DNA of 49,162 bases from contig CANRPF010000007.1 in the NCBI GenBank assembly GCA_947632375.1, positions 1 through 49,162 on the forward strand, written 5' to 3'. The position numbers and the translations under genes were made by a program. How positions within the stretch are numbered: the stretch's first letter is position 1; each line of letters starts with the position of its first letter. The stretch comes from an uncultured Bacilli bacterium (GTDB lineage Bacteria; Bacillota_I; Bacilli_A; RF39; UBA660). Shown here piece after piece: positions 40,950 through 48,614 of this stretch. The notes beneath the pieces were generated by a model, which saw only the letters and a list, made by a program, of their open reading frames with translations, did not search any database and had not been told where the DNA came from.

Positions 40950-40967
40950 GTAACATAAAAGTTACAA
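40950..40967 (-). promoter_or_regulatory. TTGTAAC-type repeat upstream of the transglutaminase-like operon
   Basis: On the minus strand TTGTAAC (40961-40967) is followed 11 bp later by ATGTTAC (40950-40956), five of seven bases matching. The same spacing and motif occur before the ABC transporter operon. The two halves also read as an inverted repeat, GTAAC-N6-GTTAC. Confidence 0.5.
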
Positions 40968-40976
40968 TATATAAAT

Positions 40977-41001
40977 AAAAAAATCGATTCGTATGAATCG
41001 A
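40977..41001 (-). terminator. intrinsic terminator of the tRNA-Met gene
   Basis: The 7-bp stem TCGATTC/GAATCGA has a GTAT loop and is followed by seven U on the minus strand, 15 bases after the tRNA 3' end. Confidence 0.8.
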
Positions 41002-41015
41002 CTTTAGTTTCTTAT

Positions 41016-41092
41016 TGGTAGCGGCGGAGAGGGTCGAACTCCCGACCTACCGGGTATGAACCGGTCGCTCTAGCCAACTGAGCTACACCGCC
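41016..41092 (-). tRNA. tRNA-Met (CAT), elongator type
   Basis: The 77-base cloverleaf begins GGCGGTGTAGCTCAG and has anticodon CAT in a TTCATAC loop between ACCGG and CCGGT. It has a normal T arm and an encoded CCA. The acceptor, D and T arms closely follow Bacillus subtilis elongator tRNA-Met. The 5' end lacks the C1-A72 mismatch of an initiator tRNA (here G1-U72), and the anticodon stem lacks three G-C pairs in initiator form. A tRNA-Ile(CAT) cannot be formally excluded. It has its own promoter and terminator. Confidence 0.93.
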
Positions 41093-41109
41093 ATAAATAG
41101 AACAAGTTA

Positions 41110-41138
41110 ATTATATCAAAGAGAATATAATATTTCAA
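41110..41138 (-). promoter_or_regulatory. promoter of the tRNA-Met gene
   Basis: On the minus strand TTGAAA (41133-41138) and TATAAT (41110-41115) are exactly 17 bp apart. The predicted start is about 11 bases before the tRNA. Confidence 0.7.
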
Positions 41139-41145
41139 GTTCTTT

Positions 41146-42036
41146 TTATGTCAATATTTTCTTTTTTTGAATGCTTTCTGTAAAAAGGTTTCTTATTATT
41201 GAATAAACTACTTTATCTATAGTTAAACCACTATTCATTTTAAATCCCATATTTTCTACAGCTTTTAAAACTTCATCTTGATATGATAACAAAGTTTTAC
41301 GTAAATTTTCTATATATTCTTCATAATTTCCATTAAATGGAATATCTTTAAAGTTTTCTTTTATATATTCTTCTAATAAGTAATAATCTTTTGTAGGTTC
41401 TTCTATATATTTTTTATCTTGTGATATATTAGCTTTTCTACAAGAATAATCTATACTAATTGGAATATAGTATAAAATAGCATTTGGATTAATGATTATT
41501 AAAGTTTTTATTATTCCCATGCTTGCAAAACTTATATCAGCTTTCATATTTATATATAAGGCATCATAATCTTTTGCAATTTTATCGTAATCTAACATTT
41601 CTTTAAAGCGATGAGTTCCATAAATTTCTTCTTTTGGTAAGTCTCTATAAACTAATGGAACAAATGTGCCTTTATATGCTAATCCATGTGTTATTACACC
41701 TTCATCATATATATTTTTTATATAACCAGACTTCCTTAATTTATCAAAATCGCTTACATCAGATATTTTTAATAATTTAGCATCTTTTTTTAATTTTATA
41801 AAACAACCTGGTTTGTCATCAAAAAAAAGATGAAAAACTTCTTCATATAAAATAGTGCTATTATATTCTATCCAATCACAAATACCATATGAAGAATCAG
41901 TTTTCTTACTTAACCAAAGTCCTCCACAAGGTTTTAAACTACTATAATGTATAGGGTTTTCACTAAAATTTATCCATAATTCTTTATATATATTATCAGT
42001 ACCTATATGTACAAACTCATCATCTAAAGTACTCAT
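41146..42036 (-). CDS. hypothetical protein (296 aa)
   Basis: I do not recognise this cytoplasmic protein. It begins FVHIGTDNIYKELW and has a KPCGGLWLSKK stretch (about residue 36) and a later YGTHRFKEMLDYDKIAKDYDAL. His, Gly and Trp are conserved-looking in the first 60 residues, which recalls small-molecule-binding or ADP-ribosyltransferase-like folds, but no catalytic set can be named. The C-terminal half is helical with no membrane segment. The ATG follows GGGGGAAAT. It lies between rpmF (upstream, behind a terminator) and tRNA-Met. Confidence 0.55.
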   Translation of the reverse strand: MSTLDDEFVHIGTDNIYKELWINFSENPIHYSSLKPCGGLWLSKKTDSSYGICDWIEYNSTILYEEVFHLFFDDKPGCFIKLKKDAKLLKISDVSDFDKLRKSGYIKNIYDEGVITHGLAYKGTFVPLVYRDLPKEEIYGTHRFKEMLDYDKIAKDYDALYINMKADISFASMGIIKTLIIINPNAILYYIPISIDYSCRKANISQDKKYIEEPTKDYYLLEEYIKENFKDIPFNGNYEEYIENLRKTLLSYQDEVLKAVENMGFKMNSGLTIDKVVYSIIRNLFTESIQKKKILT

Positions 42037-42053
42037 ATTTCCCCCTAAAAACT

Positions 42054-42073
42054 AAAAAGCCATTATAGGCTTT
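42054..42073 (-). terminator. intrinsic terminator of yceD-rpmF
   Basis: AAAGCC (42056-42061) and GGCTTT (42068-42073) pair around ATTATA, followed by U-rich sequence on the minus strand. The rpmF stop (42072-42074) overlaps the stem. Confidence 0.65.
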
Positions 42074-42260
42074 ATTCGTCTTTTTTTTCAATTTCTAAAA
42101 CTTCTTTTCCTTTGTAATAACCACATTCAGTACATGCTCTATGAGGTTTTATATAAGCCCCACAATTAGGACATTTTGTAATTACAGGTGCTTCTTTCTT
42201 TAAATGTGTTCTACGCATTCTTTTTTTTGTTTTACTTGTTCTTCTAAATGGAACTGCCAC
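42072..42260 (-). CDS. rpmF: 50S ribosomal protein L32
   Basis: The 62-residue basic protein has the N-terminal [18 protein letters not shown] motif and a zinc ribbon: CPNC (about 30-33) and CTEC (about 43-46), so this is the zinc-binding (C+) form. I chose a GTG at 42260, which gives the family start MAVPFRR and follows AAGGAGTGAT. The GTG nine bases further upstream sits inside that site. It follows yceD with a five-base gap, the conserved pair. A terminator overlaps the stop. Confidence 0.95.
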   Translation of the reverse strand: MAVPFRRTSKTKKRMRRTHLKKEAPVITKCPNCGAYIKPHRACTECGYYKGKEVLEIEKKDE

Positions 42261-42265
42261 ACGTA

Positions 42266-42688
42266 TCACTCCTTTTCTTCACTAATTAATTTCCATCCAT
42301 CCCCTGATATATTTTTTACATCTGCATTTTCAGATACAACTCTCATGGGAATTTCCAATACAATATTTTCCCATAAAATTGAAGATATTTCAAGTCCATT
42401 TCGATTATTTTTATAAATTTCATCAAAATTTTCTAAATTCTCTTCTATTATTGTTTCAAATTTATATGGTACATCTACTAAAGTTAACGCACATGGCAAT
42501 ACCATAGTACCACTTAATTTTAAATTTAAAACAATATTATTTTCATAATCTATTTCAACTATACCTACTACATGTAAATCTTTTAATTCTCTTATATCTG
42601 TTTTACTATAAGAATTAATGTCTAGATTAACATCTTCATCTATTTCAATTTTATTTAATCTATTTAAATTATTTAAATCTATCTTCAT
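42266..42688 (-). CDS. yceD: YceD family protein (DUF177)
   Basis: The 140-residue protein has the DUF177 pattern: [39 protein letters not shown] in the middle (fragments), including the conserved Cys before a Leu-Thr-Leu stretch. In Bacillota and Proteobacteria it lies directly upstream of rpmF and is linked with large-subunit rRNA accumulation, though its mechanism is not settled. It starts with ATG after a weak site. It is three bases from yneF, so yneF-yceD-rpmF may be one transcript. Confidence 0.88.
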   Translation of the reverse strand: MKIDLNNLNRLNKIEIDEDVNLDINSYSKTDIRELKDLHVVGIVEIDYENNIVLNLKLSGTMVLPCALTLVDVPYKFETIIEENLENFDEIYKNNRNGLEISSILWENIVLEIPMRVVSENADVKNISGDGWKLISEEKE

Positions 42689-42690
42689 AA

Positions 42691-42900
42691 TTACATCATC
42701 TTATTCATTTGTTGCATTAGTTGTTTAACTTGTTTTTGACTAGGCTTTCTTCCCATACCACTCATTAATGTTTCTATCATTTTTTCATTTATAGGTGGAT
42801 TTTTTTTGAAATATTTCATCATATAAGTTCTTGCAATTATAAATCCTATTATTAATCCAACTACTAAGCCTATTACTACTAATAATATATCATGTAACAT
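42691..42900 (-). CDS. yneF: YneF family small membrane protein (UPF0154)
   Basis: The 69-residue protein has one N-terminal membrane helix (about 5-25, [14 protein letters not shown]) and a conserved C-terminal motif: [31 protein letters not shown] in fragments. This is the YneF/UPF0154 pattern. The function is unknown. The ATG follows GAGGAGTG. In Bacillus subtilis yneF lies next to yneE (sirA); here the gene directly upstream is a SirA-like gene, which supports both calls. Confidence 0.92.
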   Translation of the reverse strand: MLHDILLVVIGLVVGLIIGFIIARTYMMKYFKKNPPINEKMIETLMSGMGRKPSQKQVKQLMQQMNKMM

Positions 42901-42925
42901 AATATCACTCCTCTTTAAAATTATA

Positions 42926-43363
42926 CTAGATATTACCCTTTTTTACAAGACGATTATATCTACTACTTAAAAAATAATAATTTTTATTAAAATTACATAT
43001 AAATAAATTTTCTATATCTAAAAGTGATTTTATAAATATATTCTCAAATTTATTAGATTTAATTTTTATAAAACTTTTATTTATAGTTATTTTACTTTCT
43101 TCATTAGTAAAATAATTATGATACATATGAACATCTCGATATTTAGTATATTCTTCCAATACAGATAATTCTTCAAATAAATAGCTGTTAAAAAAATTTT
43201 TATTTATTGGACAACATACTTCATCAAATAAATCAAATGCAACTAATACATCTTTATTATTATGATTATATATCGTTTTTAAAATTATATATATATTTTC
43301 TGGTTTTTTATGCGCTAATTTAAAATATTGTCTATTTAATTTAAAAATATAAAAAGTTTTCAA
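42926..43363 (-). CDS. sirA: SirA-like sporulation inhibitor of replication
   Basis: The 145-residue protein starts [15 protein letters not shown] and keeps the SirA layout: a short beta strand, helices around [11 protein letters not shown], a DVHMYHN stretch, and a final [14 protein letters not shown] segment that matches the end of the family. SirA binds DnaA domain I at the start of sporulation and stops new rounds of replication. I chose a TTG at 43363 because GGTGAT lies just before it; the upstream ATG overlaps that site. Synteny with yneF (yneE-yneF in Bacillus) supports the call. The sequence is diverged, so confidence is moderate. Confidence 0.7.
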   Translation of the reverse strand: MKTFYIFKLNRQYFKLAHKKPENIYIILKTIYNHNNKDVLVAFDLFDEVCCPINKNFFNSYLFEELSVLEEYTKYRDVHMYHNYFTNEESKITINKSFIKIKSNKFENIFIKSLLDIENLFICNFNKNYYFLSSRYNRLVKKGNI

Positions 43364-43400
43364 TATAATCACCATTATAATTATATTAAAAACTTTATTT

Positions 43401-45365
43401 TTAATTTGTCGAATTTATAGAATTAATTACTAAATTATAATAATTATTTTGTAATAATAGTTTACTCATTTTTACACGATTTTGTATTAAATTATTCGTT
43501 TTAGAAATATAATTTTCAGGTAAAGTTTTACCATCTTTTAAACTAAACTTTCCACTACTACTTATATAAGTACCATAATCGCTTACCCAACTTTGATCTT
43601 TAAAAATAGCAAAACCTGGTGAGTTACTTAAAATATCTTTTCCTGTTATCAAACGTGAATCATATTCTATACCAAATAAATTTAATAGTGTTGGCAATAC
43701 ATCTATTTGACTTGCAACTTTATCTATATGTATTGTTTCCTGATTTATATTCCATAAAATAAAATTACTTCTATTTATTTCTACAATATTATCTCTTTTA
43801 TAAGTTGATACTTCATTTATTTCATCTAAAGATAAAGCATAAGGATAATGATCTCCTACAAGTGCAAGTACTGTATCATCTAATTTATTTGCTTCACTTA
43901 ATTTTTCTATTAAACTTTTTAATGCATGATCTAATTCTATTTGAGAAGCTAAATAAGCTTTAACGCTTAAACTATATGGTAAATCATTTACTGCGTCTTT
44001 ATTTTTTCTGCTCATTGCGTTAGACCAATTATAATCCATATGGCCAGAAACTGTTGCATAATATACCATAAATGGTTTATCACTATTTATATAGTCACTT
44101 ACTGTATTATCAATCATTTCTACATCACTTTGAGGCCAAGTATTACAATTTATTCTAGATTCTAACCCATTTTTACATCCTAAATATTTATCAAATCCTA
44201 TTGATTTTAAATATTTATTACGATTTTGGAAACTATATGTATTATTATGATATGCAAATGTATTATAACCTAATTCTTTAAACAAATTAGCAATACCAAA
44301 TTTATAATTTTGATTTCCTTTTCTCCAAATAGAACTTAAAAGTGATAAATCTGGATATAATCCTGTTAATTCTTGAAATTCTCCTCCTATTGTACTTAAT
44401 ATTACAGGAGAATAAAAATTATCAAACACAAATGATGAGTTAGCTAATTTATAAATAGTTGGAGTTAGAGTTTCATCTACTGCAATAGAATTAAAACTTT
44501 CAGCCATAAATAGTATTAAATTCTTTCCTTTAAACAAGGATGTATATTCATTTTGAAGAGAACCAGGCTCTTTAGAAAAATATTCATGCATATTTTTTAT
44601 TGTATTGCTATTAGCTTTTTCAATTAAACTATTAAAATCTATATCTAAATTATTATATTTTATTTCTTCTATTTCTTCATCAATATCAGTATCATTTATT
44701 TCATTAGTTTCTTCATTAGATACCATTATTGTTTCTTCAAAACCAAATATTAGTCTTTTTAATTCTAAATATAAACTAGGTAATACTCCTACTTTTTCTT
44801 TATAAAGAGATATATTATCTATATTGTAATATAAGTTATATATTGAATTAGTTTGAGATTTTTTTATATATAATCCACTATAAAAAGCTAAAATACTAAT
44901 TAATATAATTAATAAATAAATAATTTTATTATATATATTAGTTTTTTGATAATTAATTTTTTTTCTAAAAATAATAGATAAAATAAATGGAATAAATAGT
45001 ACTATAATTACTATAATATTAGAACCTATTAATTTTAATGTATCACTAAAAAACGATTTTAAATTTTCAGCTAAAGCTAAAGCTTCTATTGAAAAAAATA
45101 CATTGAATATTCTATAAAATATAATCTCTACTGTAAAATAAAATGTTATTATAAAAATAAATATATTTGATAATATCATATTTATTTTTTTGTTAAATAA
45201 AGTTGTTAGTAATGTTAAAATAAAACTTACTAAAATAGTAAAAATAATTGTATTAATTAATGATATTCTTATTATTTTTGATGTACATAATATTCTAAAT
45301 GATATTTCTAAAAAAAGTATTATAAAATTATATACTATAAATAGTGGCAATCCTTTTTTACCCAT
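43401..45365 (-). CDS. LtaS-family membrane sulfatase (lipoteichoic acid synthase-like)
   Basis: The 654-residue protein has about five membrane helices (residues 1-180), a linker, and an extracellular sulfatase domain (about 270-600). Metal and catalytic signatures are LILFMAESFNS (Glu ligand), SPVILSTIGGEF (with the catalytic Thr), and later GDHYPYAL (Asp-His ligands). LtaS enzymes polymerise glycerol phosphate from phosphatidylglycerol onto a glycolipid anchor; related sulfatases modify other anionic glycans. The substrate here is not proven. The ATG follows AAAGGATTT. The gene stands upstream of sirA with a 37-base gap. Confidence 0.85.
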   Translation of the reverse strand: MGKKGLPLFIVYNFIILFLEISFRILCTSKIIRISLINTIIFTILVSFILTLLTTLFNKKINMILSNIFIFIITFYFTVEIIFYRIFNVFFSIEALALAENLKSFFSDTLKLIGSNIIVIIVLFIPFILSIIFRKKINYQKTNIYNKIIYLLIILISILAFYSGLYIKKSQTNSIYNLYYNIDNISLYKEKVGVLPSLYLELKRLIFGFEETIMVSNEETNEINDTDIDEEIEEIKYNNLDIDFNSLIEKANSNTIKNMHEYFSKEPGSLQNEYTSLFKGKNLILFMAESFNSIAVDETLTPTIYKLANSSFVFDNFYSPVILSTIGGEFQELTGLYPDLSLLSSIWRKGNQNYKFGIANLFKELGYNTFAYHNNTYSFQNRNKYLKSIGFDKYLGCKNGLESRINCNTWPQSDVEMIDNTVSDYINSDKPFMVYYATVSGHMDYNWSNAMSRKNKDAVNDLPYSLSVKAYLASQIELDHALKSLIEKLSEANKLDDTVLALVGDHYPYALSLDEINEVSTYKRDNIVEINRSNFILWNINQETIHIDKVASQIDVLPTLLNLFGIEYDSRLITGKDILSNSPGFAIFKDQSWVSDYGTYISSSGKFSLKDGKTLPENYISKTNNLIQNRVKMSKLLLQNNYYNLVINSINSTN

Positions 45366-45423
45366 ACTACCAAATCCTTTGTATTTCTATCTTTATTCTA
45401 ACACTATGATAAGTTATTTGCTA

Positions 45424-45449
45424 CAAAAAAAATATCCTTTTGGATATTT
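45424..45449 (-). terminator. intrinsic terminator of the aspS-gatCAB operon
   Basis: AAATATCC (45430-45437) and GGATATTT (45442-45449) pair around a 4-base loop, with six further U on the minus strand. The gatB TAA begins at the edge of the stem. Confidence 0.75.
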
Positions 45450-46879
45450 TATCTTTTATTAAGTTCTTCTGTTAATATTTCTTTTACTATTAATGGGTTA
45501 GCTTTTCCTTTAGTTTCTTTCATAGCCTGACCTACGAAGTAATCAAACATATTTGTTTTACCTTTTTTATATTGTTTTATTTGTTCTAAATTATTATTTA
45601 ATATATTAATTATTATATTCTTTAATTCATCTTCATTATTTATTTGTTCCATTCCTAATTCTTTTATTAAAATTTTTGGATCTTTTTTATTTTTTAATGA
45701 AGTTTCAAATAATGTTTTAGCTTGATTATTATTTATTTTTTTATTGCTAACTGAATCTATTATAAATTTTAATTTATCTGGTGTTATATATAAATTTCTA
45801 ACATTAATATTTTCTCTATTAATATAGTCTGTTATTTGATTTATTACCCAATTAGCACTTAATTTAATATCAGTATTTAATTCTATTAATTTATCAAAAT
45901 ATTCACTTAAATCTTTATTTTTTATTATTATATTAGCTTCGTTAGAAGTAAGCCCATTATTTATATATTTTATCTTTTTTTCATTTGGTAGTATAGGTAT
46001 ACGTTTTTTAATTTCTTCTTTTAATTCGTTAGTTATTTTAAATGGCGGAATATTTGGTTCTACAAAATATTTATAATCTACTGCATCAGCTTTTGTACGC
46101 ATAGTAATAGTTGTATTAGTAGCTTCATCATATCTTCTAGTTTCTTGAAGTATTTCTTCTTCTTTGCCTTCTAAAATTAATTTTGTTTGTCTTTCTATTT
46201 CATAATCGATAGTATTCATTATATTATTTATATTATTTACGTTTTTTACTTCTACTTTAGTACCTAATACATTTGAGCCTTTTTTCATAATAGAAACATT
46301 AACATCACAACGTATTTGTCCTTTTTTAGTATCAGCATCTGATATATCTGTATATCTAAATATATTTTTCATTGCATCTAGAAATGCTACGGCTTCTTCT
46401 TTTGAATTTAGACATGGTTCTGTAACTGTTTCTAATAAAGGAACTCCTGCTCTATTATAATCTATTAAAGAAGAATAAGAATAATGGTCTAATGAAGCTG
46501 AGTCTTCTTCTAAATGAATATCATGTATTAATACTTTTTTTTCTTTACCTGCTACATCTATATTAATATAGCCATTAATTCCAATTGGTCTAGTAGATTG
46601 TGTTATTTGATACCCTTTTGGTAAATCTGGATAGTAATAATTTTTTCTATCAAATATAAATTCAGAAGGTATTTCACAATTTAAAATCATAGCCATTTCT
46701 AAAGCTTTTTCCATACATTCTTTATTTAATCTAGGAAGTACTCCTGGAAAAGCCATATCCATTTTATTAACGTTAGCATTGGATATATCATTATAACTAT
46801 TTAGAGCTGGAGAAAATACTTTTGTATATGATTTCATCTCAGCATGCATTTCTAGTCCAATTATAGGGATTAGTTCCAT
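45449..46879 (-). CDS. gatB: aspartyl/glutamyl-tRNA amidotransferase subunit B
   Basis: GatB phosphorylates the Glu or Asp carried by a mischarged tRNA; GatA then amidates it. The 476-residue protein has the GatB motifs EMHAEMKSYTKVFSPA near residue 11, YYYPDLPKGYQITQ near 87 and RRYDEATNTTITMRTKADAVDYKYFVEPNIPP (fragments) around 240. A C-terminal YqeY-like tail (about 400-476) ends in KANPLIVKEILTEEL. The start overlaps the end of gatA by ten bases. A terminator overlaps the stop. Confidence 0.97.
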   Translation of the reverse strand: MELIPIIGLEMHAEMKSYTKVFSPALNSYNDISNANVNKMDMAFPGVLPRLNKECMEKALEMAMILNCEIPSEFIFDRKNYYYPDLPKGYQITQSTRPIGINGYINIDVAGKEKKVLIHDIHLEEDSASLDHYSYSSLIDYNRAGVPLLETVTEPCLNSKEEAVAFLDAMKNIFRYTDISDADTKKGQIRCDVNVSIMKKGSNVLGTKVEVKNVNNINNIMNTIDYEIERQTKLILEGKEEEILQETRRYDEATNTTITMRTKADAVDYKYFVEPNIPPFKITNELKEEIKKRIPILPNEKKIKYINNGLTSNEANIIIKNKDLSEYFDKLIELNTDIKLSANWVINQITDYINRENINVRNLYITPDKLKFIIDSVSNKKINNNQAKTLFETSLKNKKDPKILIKELGMEQINNEDELKNIIINILNNNLEQIKQYKKGKTNMFDYFVGQAMKETKGKANPLIVKEILTEELNKR

Positions 46880-48321
46880 AAATTCACATCCTTTGCTACT
46901 TGGTCTTTATAATTCATAGATTGTTCTAAATTATATGCAATTGACAATATATTTGCATCATCTTTTACTTTTCCTGTAATGTTTATTCCAATAGGAAGTC
47001 CACTAACAAAACCATTCGGTATCGTAATACTAGGGAATCCTCCAAAATTTCCTATAGCCATATAGTTTTCTAGAACTTGATTATTACCACTTATGATTTC
47101 ATTTGTTTTTTCTATTTTAGGTGCTACACTACCGCTAGCTGGCATAATCATTCCATCATATTTTTCAAATAAATCATTCATTTTATCTACAATTAATCTT
47201 CTTACTCTTTTTGCATTTAAGAAATATTTTTCTTGGTTTTCTTTTTGTAAAACATAAGATCCTATTATAAATCTTCTTTTAATAAGTTCAGAAAATCCTT
47301 CTGTTCTATGATTTTTTATCATTTCTATATAATTATTTCCTTCACTTCTAGGTCCAAAAATGATTCCTGTTAGATTTGAATCATTGCTAGTAGCTTCTGC
47401 ACAAGATATACATACATAAGTTGGATATATTGCATTTAATAAATTTTCATCTATAGAAACTCCTTCTACAGTAATACCAAGTTTTTTACATAAATCTAAT
47501 AATTTATTAAATTCATTTAATATTTCTTTTAATTCATTAGTTGGATTAGGATAGCTATTTATATCAATTAAATTTTTTATATAAAATAATTTTTTACCTT
47601 TTACACTATTTGTTAAAGAAGATACTAAGTTTTTTTCTAAGTCTATAGAAGTCATATCTAATTCATCGATACCTAAAACGCTTTCTGTAACAATAGCGGC
47701 ATCACGAACGTTTCTAGTCATTACACCAACGTGATCTAAGCTTGATGCAAAAGGAAATAATCCAAATCTACTAATAGCGCCATATGTAGGTTTATATCCT
47801 ACAATTCCACAATAGGCAGCTGGTTTTCTAATACTATCTCCTGTATCGCTTCCTAAGGCATAAGTAACTAAGCCTGTTGCAACTGCAACAGCTGAGCCTG
47901 CAGATGAACCTGCTGTTATTCTAGTTTTATCCCATGGATTTTTTACAATACCTGTATGAGCAGTTGTTCCTGTACCTCCCATACCAAGTTCGTCCATTGC
48001 AGTCTTTCCTATTAAAACTGCGTTTTGTTCTTTTAATCTTTTTATTATAGTAGCATCAAAAAATGGTACGTAATCTTTTAATGTGTTGCTACTTGCAGTT
48101 GATAATATATCTTTAGTAGAAAGATTATCTTTTGCAACAAAAGGTATTCCTGACAAGACATTATCTGTTACTTCTTTAGCGAATGCATCATTACAAATTG
48201 TTACAAAAGCATTATATTCTTTTTGTACTATAGAAGCTTTTTTTAAGGTATCTTTTATTAAATCTTCACTATTAATTTCTTTATTTTTTAATTTTTCATG
48301 TAAACTTTCTATTGTATGCAT
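46870..48321 (-). CDS. gatA: aspartyl/glutamyl-tRNA amidotransferase subunit A
   Basis: GatA hydrolyses glutamine and supplies ammonia for the amidation. The 483-residue protein has the amidase signature with GSSAGSAVAVATGL and the catalytic Lys in PFVAKDN (about residue 62). The Ser pair lies in GSDTGDSIRKPAAYCG (about 155-170). It starts with ATG in a TAATG overlap with the gatC stop. The order aspS-gatC-gatA-gatB suggests expression with the Asp-tRNA synthetase. Confidence 0.97.
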   Translation of the reverse strand: MHTIESLHEKLKNKEINSEDLIKDTLKKASIVQKEYNAFVTICNDAFAKEVTDNVLSGIPFVAKDNLSTKDILSTASSNTLKDYVPFFDATIIKRLKEQNAVLIGKTAMDELGMGGTGTTAHTGIVKNPWDKTRITAGSSAGSAVAVATGLVTYALGSDTGDSIRKPAAYCGIVGYKPTYGAISRFGLFPFASSLDHVGVMTRNVRDAAIVTESVLGIDELDMTSIDLEKNLVSSLTNSVKGKKLFYIKNLIDINSYPNPTNELKEILNEFNKLLDLCKKLGITVEGVSIDENLLNAIYPTYVCISCAEATSNDSNLTGIIFGPRSEGNNYIEMIKNHRTEGFSELIKRRFIIGSYVLQKENQEKYFLNAKRVRRLIVDKMNDLFEKYDGMIMPASGSVAPKIEKTNEIISGNNQVLENYMAIGNFGGFPSITIPNGFVSGLPIGINITGKVKDDANILSIAYNLEQSMNYKDQVAKDVNLWN

Positions 48322-48614
48322 TAATCCACCACCTTTGGAACTTCTATTTCACGATCACTTACTTTATCGGAATTTTTTAATAAATCTTCTATATTTTCAT
48401 TTTCACATACATCACCATTTCTTATAATAGGATCTTTTATATATGGAAAATGCATTGGTTCAACTTCACTTATTCCTTCTATTTTATTTATAAGTTCCAT
48501 ATTTGCTTCTATTACTTCAAATTCATCTAATACTGTTTTATTTTCTTCTTCAGTTAATCCAATTAATAATTTATTTGCATAATCATCTATTAATTCTTTT
48601 GTAAATTTACTCAA
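48321..48614 (-). CDS. gatC: aspartyl/glutamyl-tRNA amidotransferase subunit C
   Basis: The 97-residue helical protein holds the GatA-GatB complex together. The typical GatC pattern is [19 protein letters not shown] followed by [14 protein letters not shown]. It starts with TTG, overlapping the aspS stop (TTGA), and its own stop overlaps the gatA start by one base. Such tight packing suggests translational coupling. Confidence 0.93.
   Translation of the reverse strand: MSKFTKELIDDYANKLLIGLTEEENKTVLDEFEVIEANMELINKIEGISEVEPMHFPYIKDPIIRNGDVCENENIEDLLKNSDKVSDREIEVPKVVD

Noticed and set aside
40977-41001. Operator palindrome at the hairpin after tRNA-Met
   Set aside because: It lies 15 bases after the tRNA 3' end and is followed by seven U on the minus strand, so it is a terminator.
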